Source: Fimbriiglobus ruber (GTDB lineage: Bacteria; Planctomycetota; Planctomycetia; Gemmatales; Gemmataceae). From it: a stretch of 64,000 nucleotides of DNA. The notes under the pieces were generated by a model that saw nothing but the letters and a program-made list of their open reading frames with translations, made no database searches and was not told the origin of the DNA. Where the stretch lies: assembly GCF_002197845.1 (NCBI RefSeq), contig NZ_NIDE01000017.1, positions 186,001-250,000 on the forward strand. The letters run 5' to 3'. The translations under genes and the position numbers were made by a program. Shown in pieces: positions 1 to 8,165 of this stretch (the stretch's first letter is position 1; every line of letters begins with the position of its first letter).

Positions 1-921
1 CCCGGGCGCGAGCGGCGGGGTGACGGTCCAGCCGTTGAAGTCGATCGCCCGGGCGACGCCGACGTTGGTCATTTTCAGACTGATTCGCAGGCAGAGTTCT
101 TTCCGCTTCGCCGGCTGTTTCGCGTTCGGGTCGACCTGCGCGACCGTAGCGGACGTGAGCGCCACGCGGACATCGCCCTGTTCCCACACGGCCTTGCTCG
201 CGTCGACCCACTCGGCCGGTTGGGGCATAAAATTGCCGTCTTTGCCGACGGCCGTGACCGGCTTCGGGCCGGCGTCTGGGTTCGTGTTCGGTCCCCACGT
301 CGCGCCGCCGAGCCACCCCGGAAAGGCGGCCGCGAGCAGGAGGGCGAGCGCGTTCAACCCCGCGCCGGCGGCCCCTACCCACTTGAACTTCTCCAATCCG
401 AGCAGACTCAGCCCGCCGAGCAAGATGCCCACGGGCGCCAGGACGACCGCGATGATTCGCCCGTAGGGGAACTGGGTGGCCAGGATGCTCAAGCCGAAGA
501 CGCCGAGGGCGATCAGCGCGAGCCGGAGTGGTTCGTTCGAGTGCCGGACAGGCGGTCCGCTCGGGATCGAGATCGTGACCGGAGGCGAACTCCGCGGCGC
601 CGACGCGGTCGGCGGACTCGGGGCGGTCGGCGGACTCGGGGCAACTGGGGCGGGCGTCGCGACCATGGGCGCCGTCACTTTGGTTACCGCGACGGCCGCC
701 TCGCTCACCGTCGGAGCGGCGGTGACGACCTCGGCGGGCTCTTCGACTTCGCCGTCCTCGAACGAGAGTGCGTATTGAACGAGCGGTGCCGCGTGTTCGT
801 CGTCGGGCACGAGCATGAACGCCTGGTTGCACTTGGGACACGTTGCCCACTTCCCGCGCTTTTTGAAGGGGGCGCGGAGCTTTGCGACACGGCAGTGAGG
901 ACAGGACGCGATGAACGGCAC
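1..921 (-). CDS. MJ0042-type zinc-ribbon membrane protein (C-terminus cut by window edge)
   Basis: An open frame enters from the window edge with no stop, so the 3' end is missing; 307 codons are visible. From the GTG at 919-921 the protein begins with a four-Cys zinc ribbon (CPHC at about residues 7-10, CPKC at 28-31) of the MJ0042 type common in planctomycetes. An Ala/Pro-rich linker (about 60-125, with a duplicated APSPPT unit) follows, then three hydrophobic segments (about 132-150, 155-175, 182-202) and the start of a non-hydrophobic domain. The ribbon is N-terminal to the membrane part and so probably cytoplasmic. The domain after the membrane segments is not recognised. The GTG start is chosen because the ribbon begins right after it; no strong Shine-Dalgarno is visible. 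Function unknown. Confidence 0.75.
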   Translation of the reverse strand, partial: MPFIASCPHCRVAKLRAPFKKRGKWATCPKCNQAFMLVPDDEHAAPLVQYALSFEDGEVEEPAEVVTAAPTVSEAAVAVTKVTAPMVATPAPVAPSPPTAPSPPTASAPRSSPPVTISIPSGPPVRHSNEPLRLALIALGVFGLSILATQFPYGRIIAVVLAPVGILLGGLSLLGLEKFKWVGAAGAGLNALALLLAAAFPGWLGGATWGPNTNPDAGPKPVTAVGKDGNFMPQPAEWVDASKAVWEQGDVRVALTSATVAQVDPNAKQPAKRKELCLRISLKMTNVGVARAIDFNGWTVTPPLAPG

Positions 922-1057
922 GGCAGCACTCGGGCGCAGGGTGAAGGACGTTAAGTCACGCCGGGCGGCAACACACTTTTAACTTTACTATACCGGCGAA
1001 CGAACCCGTGCGTGCGGCGAATTGTCCGCCAGGACCGGCGGTTAGCCTCGCCCGGCC

Positions 1058-1534
1058 TTACCGTGTCGTTCGTGCGGCTTGCTGTTGGGCAGTCTGGATC
1101 GCGGTCGCCTGGGACTGGACGGCCGCGAGTTGGTTGCTCAGGTACGCCTGCATTTGCGCGACCTGAGCGGCCTGCTGCTGGGTCAACTGCTGTTGCGCGA
1201 GCTGGGCCAGTTGCAGTTGTGCGGCCTTGATCTGCTGGGCCTGTTGCTGGGTCGCGCTAGCGAGCTGGCTCAGGTACGCCGACCGCTGCTGGGTCGACAT
1301 CTGTGACAGTGTGGCACTCAACTGCGCGGTCGTGGTCTGTGACTGCGCAGTACTCATCGAATTCTGAGTCGTTCCCCGATTACATTGGCCATTGCCCCCG
1401 CCGGATTGACCGGTCGAGTTTACGGCAGGCATCGCGACCCCCCGACCGCCCCGGTTTTGGGCGGTGGCTTCGCTCGCAAAAAACGAGAACACTCCGGCCG
1501 CGAGCGCGGCCCTCGACAGATAGTGCGGGCTCAT
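1058..1534 (-). CDS. Small secreted Gln/Ala-rich protein
   Basis: 158 residues. The start ATG at 1532-1534 opens a signal peptide (SRAALAAGVFSFFASEATA, then Q), followed by a Gly/Asn-rich stretch and, from about residue 65, a low-complexity helix dominated by Gln, Ala, Ser and Thr with recurring LAQLAQQQ and AQ spacing. It looks like a long amphipathic or coiled-coil helix outside the cytoplasm. No catalytic domain is visible and I do not recognise a family. It stands alone with about 137 bp before the next gene and 231 bp after the preceding one. The composition is unlike the antisense frames, which supports its being coding. Role unknown. Confidence 0.65.
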   Translation of the reverse strand: MSPHYLSRAALAAGVFSFFASEATAQNRGGRGVAMPAVNSTGQSGGGNGQCNRGTTQNSMSTAQSQTTTAQLSATLSQMSTQQRSAYLSQLASATQQQAQQIKAAQLQLAQLAQQQLTQQQAAQVAQMQAYLSNQLAAVQSQATAIQTAQQQAARTTR

Positions 1535-1765
1535 GGTGAATCCTTCGTTCGGTCGGTGATGTGAGAAAACTCGCTTCGACTCGCCTCCCGCAACTCTAAT
1601 CGCGAAGTGAGTGACTTCGCGGGCGCCGCCGAACCAATTTTTTAAAATTCCGTGAGAGATGGCTTCGGTCTTTCAAACGGCTCCAACAAGGGATAACGCG
1701 AGGGAGACGACGGCGTTGGCGCCCGGGGGGAGATTTTTGATTTGCGCGGGAGTGTGACCGGCTTG

Positions 1766-3577
1766 TTACCACCACGCGACCGGTAAAACATAGTCGTCGG
1801 TGGTCATCACCGTGGAGGCGTTTTTCCCGTCGTCGTCGCACACCACCAATCGCGTCGGTGGTACGGTACTCCAATCCCCAGCGTTATCTCCCCGTTGCCA
1901 GGCATAGGCGATGCGCCGGCTGTCGGGAGACCACACGCCGGCCGAGAATCTCTGGTTAACCTCACCACCAATGCACGTTGCCTTGGCCGTTTCAACATCA
2001 ATTACGAACACTGAATTCTGCCAGGTCGCCTCTTTCTTTCCGGCGAGGTCTTCACCGAAAACCAGCACGCGTTTTCCGTCAGGACTGATGCTCACTCCGT
2101 ACGGAACGATGGATGCGGACAGAAGACGCGGCGTACCACCATCAACCGAAGCGCGATAAAGTCGATTCCCGGACCAGGGTATTGCTTCGTTGTATAAGGG
2201 TATTCTTCTCGTTGTTAATACCCACCTTCCGTCCGGGGCCAGATCACGCATCATATGGTCACTGGGCAAATCGAGCATCTTCTCCCGTTTCGTCACCACG
2301 TCGACCAGTGTGTTTTTGTCAATATCCGGACGATCATCGAGGCCGATCTGTACGATCTCGAATTTGCCAATTGTCTTGCCATTTCTAGAAAGGAAGGCTC
2401 TCCTGTAGTCAGCGACGATTCCCGTGTCAATTTTTTCCGTTTGGCTATCAATGCCGCGCACGTGAAGCTTCACCGCGAAAACTAGTTGCTTTGTCTTTCC
2501 AAGGTCCAAAAACGGATCTTTTTCGGCAAACCACATTTCCTTACTGCTTGGCGTTACCCAAAGAGGGACTTCGCCATTCGTCGCCTTAATCTCCCGGCGG
2601 ATCTGGCCGTTCGGTGAGATGGCGACGAATTTGCATTTCATTTTGCCTGTCACTCTCAGCCATATCCAATTGTCTCGAACCTGTTTCGGAGCCGGCGCCG
2701 CGGTCGTCGTTGCGACCAGGGGGTTCGGCTTGTTTCCCCCACCGAGGGTCGCCATCAGTGTCCCGAAGCCGACGATCAACGCAGCGGACACAACAAATGG
2801 CACTCGTAGCCTGTTCACGATCATGGCTTTCATCACCCCGTTCGCGATCCGATCGATCGCACCTGGGACCACCCCGGATGCCAGTTCCCCGGCCCCCGCA
2901 CCGACCAGAATCCGCACCGTGCTGGCCGCGAGGGCGGACGGGACCGCAGCTGCCCCGCTTCCACCCGCCCACACCGCTCCGAGAGCCACGTCTCCCAATC
3001 CCCGGGCGGCGAACCGCTCGGCGAGAAGCTTCCGGGCTGCCGCCAGCCGGCTCGACAGCGTGCCTTCAGGTACGCCGAGTTCGGCCGCCGCGTCGCGACG
3101 GGATCGGCCGAGCAACTCACACAACACGACCGGCGCGCGATAGTGGACCGGGAGGCCGGCTACCTCGGCGTCGACGGCGTCGGCCAGTTCGGCTCGCTCG
3201 GCCGACGCGCCGGACTCACCCGCCGCCGGTTCGTCCGCCAGCGGTTCGGTGCGGTGACGCTGTCGGGTGGTCAACAATTTGCGCGACACGCGGACGGCGA
3301 CGCCGTGTAGCCAGTTCGGGAGCGACTCCGGCGTGCGGATTTGGTCGGCCCGACGGAGGAGGACCACAAACGTGGCCTGGAATGCGTCTTCGGCGTCTTG
3401 CCGATGGCCGAGAACGCGGCGGCAGACTTGCAAGACCAGCGGCCCGTGTCGGCGGACGACTTCGGCAAACGCGGCTTCGTCGTCGCCGGCTCGGACCGCG
3501 GCTACCAAGGCGGTGTCCGGGGCCAGGAAGACGAGCCCACGGACGAAAGAAAAGGCGGAATCTGCTGATCGTGTCAT
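1766..3577 (-). CDS. ECF sigma factor fused to membrane segment and TolB/WD40-like propeller
   Basis: 603 residues. The N-terminal 200 residues are a complete ECF sigma factor: region 2 about 35-105 (AFAEVVRRHGPLVLQVC, DAEDAFQATFVVLL) and region 4 about 135-190 (LPVHYRAPVVLCELLGRSR, AAAELGVPEGTLSSRL). A single hydrophobic segment lies at about 258-278, followed by a domain with propeller-like strands and phrases such as SPDGKRVLVFG and SPDSRRIAYAW. The layout implies a cytoplasmic sigma domain tethered to the membrane with a sensory propeller on the far side. ECF sigma factors with C-terminal WD40-like extensions are known from Gemmata-type planctomycetes. No separate anti-sigma gene is adjacent. 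A second fusion of the same plan lies at 4963-7380. Confidence 0.85.
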   Translation of the reverse strand: MTRSADSAFSFVRGLVFLAPDTALVAAVRAGDDEAAFAEVVRRHGPLVLQVCRRVLGHRQDAEDAFQATFVVLLRRADQIRTPESLPNWLHGVAVRVSRKLLTTRQRHRTEPLADEPAAGESGASAERAELADAVDAEVAGLPVHYRAPVVLCELLGRSRRDAAAELGVPEGTLSSRLAAARKLLAERFAARGLGDVALGAVWAGGSGAAAVPSALAASTVRILVGAGAGELASGVVPGAIDRIANGVMKAMIVNRLRVPFVVSAALIVGFGTLMATLGGGNKPNPLVATTTAAPAPKQVRDNWIWLRVTGKMKCKFVAISPNGQIRREIKATNGEVPLWVTPSSKEMWFAEKDPFLDLGKTKQLVFAVKLHVRGIDSQTEKIDTGIVADYRRAFLSRNGKTIGKFEIVQIGLDDRPDIDKNTLVDVVTKREKMLDLPSDHMMRDLAPDGRWVLTTRRIPLYNEAIPWSGNRLYRASVDGGTPRLLSASIVPYGVSISPDGKRVLVFGEDLAGKKEATWQNSVFVIDVETAKATCIGGEVNQRFSAGVWSPDSRRIAYAWQRGDNAGDWSTVPPTRLVVCDDDGKNASTVMTTDDYVLPVAWW

Positions 3578-3656
3578 GTGGCGGCCGCGACGCGAGGACG
3601 GGTTCCTACAGAGTAGTACCGCGAACCCGGCCCGCGCGTCGCGAAAATGGCCCGCG

Positions 3657-4733
3657 TTACTTGGCGAGTGACGCCCGCCACTCCTGGCCCAGTTCCACGA
3701 GCGATTTCCCGGTGATGTCTTTCCAGACGGTTTCCTTGTATTTCCCCTCGCGCATAACGGCGTTCAACTTGCGCACGGTCTCCTTGTCGTACTTCTCGGT
3801 CACGAACCCCAGGAAGGCCGCGGAGACGCGGTAACTGCCGTCGTACTTGGCCCGCTCCGGCGTGAGTCTGCCGATCTTGCCGGGCTCGTACTTGAAGAAC
3901 CGGATGTAGTCGGCCACGCCTTCGACCAGCCAGCCCGGGTTGCCGCGGGAGCGGTAGAATTGGACGCAGTGGACGGTCTCGTGGACCATCGCCCCGATGT
4001 CCTCCGGGTGGGCTTTAAAGAACTTGACCGACCCGCGAATCCGCCCGCCGCCCGCCTCGGCCACGCCGTTGTAATCACTCTTGAGGGCCATCCGGATCAC
4101 CGTCAGCGGCTTGAACCCGTCGCTCTTCAACTCCTCGCAGATCATCGGGTACTGGCGCTCGCAGATCCGGGCGGTTTTCTCGGCCCACGTTTTCATTTCC
4201 GGCGCGTCGGCCACGTCCAGAACGAACTCGATGGGGTAGCGAAACGCGGCGACGCGCGGGGTCGACTCGATGATGATTTCGTCGATCGCGAGTGGGTGTG
4301 CCAGATCCTCGGTCGGGCGGACGCGGACCGCGCGGACCTTTCGCCCCTTGAAGTCCGTCTTCGCCTTCCCGTCCGCGAACTTGGCGGCCGATTCAAACGA
4401 CTTGCCGTCCGCCGACACTTCGAGCGTCCCGGCGTCTAACGCATCCATGCCGCCGGCCCGGCCGGTGCTGACTGTGACGGAGCGCACGTCGACGGGGGCG
4501 TCGAACACGAGGGTAAAGTGGTCATCCTTACCCGGGTTCTTTTCCGAGCCGAAGTAAGAGGCCGGGTCGCCATCGAAGGCGAACTGGCGGATCTGCCGGC
4601 CGGCCGTGGCGAGGCTCGTTTCGACCATCGCGCCGATCGGAGCCGGCGACGGCATCGGGGCCGTCTCGACGGCCGCTACCGGAGACAGGCCGAACGCGGC
4701 CGTCGCAAAGAGAGAGAAGATCAACCGTTGCAT
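3657..4733 (-). CDS. Basic secretory protein (BSP)-family metallopeptidase with discoidin-like N-domain
   Basis: 358 residues from the ATG at 4731-4733; an upstream in-frame ATG would add 15 residues before a good signal peptide (MQRLIFSLFATAAFGLSPVAA), so the inner start is preferred. The first half resembles a discoidin (F5/8 type C) beta-sandwich (FGSEKNPGKDDHFTLVFDAPVDVRSVTVSTG; the frame ends near residue 150). The second half carries the gluzincin-like HExxH in MVHETVHCVQFY and downstream EGVADYIRFF, the pattern of the plant and bacterial BSP peptidase family (Pfam BSP). The predicted product is an exported zinc peptidase. It lies between two ECF sigma/propeller fusions on the same strand; a regulatory link is possible but not shown. 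Confidence 0.82.
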   Translation of the reverse strand: MQRLIFSLFATAAFGLSPVAAVETAPMPSPAPIGAMVETSLATAGRQIRQFAFDGDPASYFGSEKNPGKDDHFTLVFDAPVDVRSVTVSTGRAGGMDALDAGTLEVSADGKSFESAAKFADGKAKTDFKGRKVRAVRVRPTEDLAHPLAIDEIIIESTPRVAAFRYPIEFVLDVADAPEMKTWAEKTARICERQYPMICEELKSDGFKPLTVIRMALKSDYNGVAEAGGGRIRGSVKFFKAHPEDIGAMVHETVHCVQFYRSRGNPGWLVEGVADYIRFFKYEPGKIGRLTPERAKYDGSYRVSAAFLGFVTEKYDKETVRKLNAVMREGKYKETVWKDITGKSLVELGQEWRASLAK

Positions 4734-4908
4734 CAGGTTCCCGTGGGTACGCAGGCGCAGTGTTGGGCCAAGAAACACGTTGGGGCGAACGCCTGAGCCG
4801 TGGGAGTAAGCTCATGAACAGGTGATCGTCTTGATACGCATGTGGTACGTCAAGGATGAAAAAGATGAAAGCTGCGGGGATGTGCGGGGCGGGGACGGGA
4901 GCAGCAAC

Positions 4909-4941
4909 GAAAAACGTAGCCCGCTCGTGCATCGAGCGGGC
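4909..4941 (-). terminator. Rho-independent terminator after the ECF-WD40 gene
   Basis: On the minus strand a perfect 9-bp stem (GCCCGCTCG at 4919-4927 against CGAGCGGGC at 4933-4941, 5-nt loop) is followed within a few bases by a T5 run. It lies just downstream of the stop codon of the 4963-7380 gene. Confidence 0.8.
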
Positions 4942-4962
4942 GTATTCCCAAACGAGACACGT

Positions 4963-7380
4963 TCACGGCCGCGCCGCGAGCCGTTGAATCGACGCGGCGG
5001 CTTCGCGGGTGATGACGGCCTCGGGCGAGCCGCCGGCCAGTTTCTTCAGAAGGTCTTTCGCTGTAGGCGTGCCGAACCGCTCCAGGATTTCGACACACCG
5101 TGTTGCCCGGAGTTGGTCGGGGGACAGGGTCGGGGCGCTCAGCTTCTTTAACAGCGCTTCGGCTCGGCTGCGGACCTCGATCGAAGGCGACTCGGTCTTC
5201 GCCTTCCGCAGCGCGGCTTCGGCCGCCTGTCCCATTTTCTCCAATTCGGCCGTCGCCCGCTGCCGCGTGGCGAACTCGTCGGCGTCCATCTCCACAATCA
5301 ACCGGGCAATGTGCTTATCGTCCTCCGCGTTCGCCTGCCCGGCCGGGCGCAGCCTGTCCGCGAACAACGGGAGCGCGACATCTGGTGCTGTCTGGAGCCG
5401 CCGCATGGCCTGGGCCGCGGTCCGGGCGTCTTTGGATTCGAGGTCGGCCCAGAGCGCGGTCGCGTCGGCCGGTTTGGCGGGCGGGAGAACCGGCGCGCCG
5501 CCGTCGTCTCGGAGAACGAACCGGCCCAGGCCCGTGGCCGTCTCCCAATAACTAACCGTCCCCTCGCGACTGCCCGTGGCGAACGAGCGACCGTCCTGCG
5601 CGAACCTGACTGCCCAGGTGTTGTTCGTCGGGCCGTCCGGTCGAAGGCGGAGCGTACCGGCCGGGAAATCCCACAGGATGACCTCGCCGAGTTCCTTGCG
5701 GTTGAAGTTCCCGGCCCCGGAAAGGAGCAGTTTGCCGTCCGGCGAAAACGCCAGGGACGTGACCCCGGCCGTGTGGCCCTTCATTGTCGTAACGACGCGG
5801 CCGGAGTTTACCTCCCACACCCGGACCGAGCAGTCCCAGCTCCCGGTCGCGATCAGTTTGCCGTCGCGGGACACCGCAACACTTTCGAGCGGCGTCGTGC
5901 CGTCCTTGAGAACCACTTGTTCGGCACCTGTGGTCGTGTCGTACACGCGGGTGGTCCCGTCCTTGCCAGCGGTCACGACCCTCTTGCCGTCCGGCGCGAA
6001 CGCGACGGCCGTGACCCAGTCGGCGTGCCCGCGGAGGGTGTGGATTCTGGTTCCCTGGTCCACGTCCCACAGGCACGTGGTCCGGTCCAGTGACGCCGTC
6101 GCGACGAGCTTGCCGTTCGGGCTGAAGGCGACCGCGTTGATCGGTCCGGTGTGTTCGCGGAGGACACTCTTCAACTTCCCGGTCGCGGCTTCGTAGAGCT
6201 TGACCGTCCGGTCCCACCCGCCGGCCGCGACGACCTTCCCGTCCGGCGACACGTCGACCGCCCGGATTCCGTCCTCCTGGGGTAGCCACACTCGCGGCTT
6301 GCCGGTCACGATGTCCCAGAGGGCGATCGTGCCGAATTTCTTTTCGTCGCCGCCGCCCGTTACCAGTGTGGTGCCGTCCGGCGTAAACGCGACCGCCCAC
6401 CCGGACCCGATCGGCTTGCCGCCGCTCGTGGCCGGCGGGTCGTTCGGGGAGGCCGGTAGTGGGGTTTCGCGTGGCTTCTCCGGAACGGCGTCCGCGGTCG
6501 GGTCGACAACCGGCTGGCGGGCCGACAGCCGCACGACCCCGCCGCTCACGAGGCAGACGGCCAGGACCAGGAGAGCGGTTCGGATTTTTTGCACGAACAT
6601 GGCGCGCAACCCCTCTTTCGCCAGTTGAACGACCGGGGCCGCGATGTCGAATTCGTGCCCGTGGGCGAATCGGGCAGCCGCGGCCGCGATGGCGGCCGGG
6701 TCAGCCATCGACCGGCCGGCCGCCACCACGCACAGCCCCAGGGCGAGTGTGACGCCGCGACTGGCGAGCCGCGAACGCAACAACTCGCGGCCGCGGTCGA
6801 GCCTCCGGCGGAACGTCCCCTTGGACCACCCGAGCCGCGCGGCGGCCTCGTCTTGCGTGAGTTCTTCGAGGTAGCACAGGACGACCGGCCCGCGAAACCG
6901 GTCGGAGAGGCGGTGAATCTCTTCGTCCAGTACGGCCGCCAGTTCGCGCACGGCGGCCGCGTGCGGCGTGGGGTCGGGCAATGGGGTGGGTGGCGTGGGT
7001 GTGACGGGCCGACGAGCCAGTTTGCGCCGCTGCCGACCGGCCACCCGCCACGTCACCCCGTAGAGCCAGCTCGCGACCGACTCGCGGCGCCCGATCGTGG
7101 CCGCCTTGCGCGCCAGAATGAGAAATACGGCCTGGCAGACGTCTTCGGCGAGGTGGGCGTCGTGGAGCGCGCGGCGGGCCAGCCCGAAAACCAACGGGCC
7201 GTGCCGGCGGACGAGAGCCTCGAACGCTTGCTGGTCGTGGTCGTCTGCGAAGCGGGCAAGCAGGGCGTGGTCCGCGGCGTCATCGTCCGACGCGCCGGCC
7301 GACCGGCGGACTTGACCCAGCACGGCGTTCATGGCAGTTCGGCCCATGCGCACCCCCACTTCGATACCGCAACCCGTCAC
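4963..7380 (-). CDS. ECF sigma factor - TM - WD40 propeller - HEAT-like fusion
   Basis: Up to 805 residues; ATGs at codons 1, 12 and 17 are all possible, and the sigma domain only begins after residue 35, so a start at about 7332 is equally likely. Sigma region 2 covers about 45-112 (FEALVRRHGPLVFGLARR, AEDVCQAVFLILARKA) and region 4 about 150-205 (DEAAARLGWSKGTFRRRL). A hydrophobic segment lies at about 265-284, then about seven WD40 repeats at 325-630 (repeated AFSPDGK, VATASLDRTTCLWD, VRVWEV), then an alpha-helical C-terminal domain of a type found in planctomycete WD40 proteins. The probable role is a membrane-tethered alternative sigma factor with its sensor built in. It parallels the 1766-3577 fusion but differs in propeller type. 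Confidence 0.87.
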   Translation of the reverse strand: MTGCGIEVGVRMGRTAMNAVLGQVRRSAGASDDDAADHALLARFADDHDQQAFEALVRRHGPLVFGLARRALHDAHLAEDVCQAVFLILARKAATIGRRESVASWLYGVTWRVAGRQRRKLARRPVTPTPPTPLPDPTPHAAAVRELAAVLDEEIHRLSDRFRGPVVLCYLEELTQDEAAARLGWSKGTFRRRLDRGRELLRSRLASRGVTLALGLCVVAAGRSMADPAAIAAAAARFAHGHEFDIAAPVVQLAKEGLRAMFVQKIRTALLVLAVCLVSGGVVRLSARQPVVDPTADAVPEKPRETPLPASPNDPPATSGGKPIGSGWAVAFTPDGTTLVTGGGDEKKFGTIALWDIVTGKPRVWLPQEDGIRAVDVSPDGKVVAAGGWDRTVKLYEAATGKLKSVLREHTGPINAVAFSPNGKLVATASLDRTTCLWDVDQGTRIHTLRGHADWVTAVAFAPDGKRVVTAGKDGTTRVYDTTTGAEQVVLKDGTTPLESVAVSRDGKLIATGSWDCSVRVWEVNSGRVVTTMKGHTAGVTSLAFSPDGKLLLSGAGNFNRKELGEVILWDFPAGTLRLRPDGPTNNTWAVRFAQDGRSFATGSREGTVSYWETATGLGRFVLRDDGGAPVLPPAKPADATALWADLESKDARTAAQAMRRLQTAPDVALPLFADRLRPAGQANAEDDKHIARLIVEMDADEFATRQRATAELEKMGQAAEAALRKAKTESPSIEVRSRAEALLKKLSAPTLSPDQLRATRCVEILERFGTPTAKDLLKKLAGGSPEAVITREAAASIQRLAARP

Positions 7381-7478
7381 TCACATAGTGACATTGGGTC
7401 GCGGAGAGTGCGCAAAATTTTTGAGACTTCTTGCGGAAGGCGACGGCAGACTCGATGTCTGGGATTGGGTCTACTGCA

Positions 7479-8165
7479 TCAGGTGGCGGTCCCGGCCTCG
7501 ATCAAAGTCTTCAGGTCGTACCGGAGCAAGTCACCGACGCCGTCGACGGTGACGTCCGCGGGGGGATAGGTCACCAGCACTACGGGGTCGTGGGCGTAGT
7601 GGCCCTGGCGCGGGAAGACGGTGGTCAGCCGGTTGCCCCAGATCTTCTTCACCGCGGTCAGGATGCGCAGCTTGTCGTCCACCAGAACGTAGTGGGCCGC
7701 CGGATACCGCTTCGCCACGTCGTCCAGGTCTTGTTCCTTGTGGATGTAAATGAGGGCGTTGCCGTCGAGGGCTTTAAACAACCCGGAACGCTCGATCTTG
7801 CGCGGCTGGAACACCACGTCGCCGTCGGACAGGATGGTGGTCTTTCCCCACCCGCGGAATCGCGCGATCACGTCCAGCGCGCCGGGGAACAGCCGGTCCG
7901 CGAACGGGTACGCCAGCAAATAGTAACTGACTTCCAGGAAGTGCGGGTCGTGAGGGTTCTCGACCCGATACCGCTGCAGCGCACCGAGGTAGTCCGCGTA
8001 GCCGAGTTCATCGCGCAAGTTTTCAAAGATCGCCCAATACCGCTCCTGGCGCTCGGCCCCGAACACCTGCGTCATGTGAGCCCGCAGGTCGGCGACGACG
8101 CGGTCGTTGTCGAGAAGCGTGTTGTCGACGTCGAGCAGGAAGACCACGGGGGCTGGTTGGGTCAC
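7479..8165 (-). CDS. HAD-superfamily hydrolase
   Basis: 228 residues. Motif I is LLDVDNTLLDND near the N-terminus, with the nucleophile Asp at about residue 12. Motif II is TTILSDGD (about 109-116), and a Lys (RKIERSGLF) and motif IV-like YVLVDDKLRIL follow in order. The cap region between motifs I and II is helical. Phosphatase activity is expected; the substrate is not predictable. The start codon overlaps the stop of the upstream glucose-6-phosphate dehydrogenase gene by 4 bp (ATGA at 8162-8165), so the two are translated as one operon. A sugar-phosphate substrate is a plausible inference from that coupling. Confidence 0.85.
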   Translation of the reverse strand: MTQPAPVVFLLDVDNTLLDNDRVVADLRAHMTQVFGAERQERYWAIFENLRDELGYADYLGALQRYRVENPHDPHFLEVSYYLLAYPFADRLFPGALDVIARFRGWGKTTILSDGDVVFQPRKIERSGLFKALDGNALIYIHKEQDLDDVAKRYPAAHYVLVDDKLRILTAVKKIWGNRLTTVFPRQGHYAHDPVVLVTYPPADVTVDGVGDLLRYDLKTLIEAGTAT

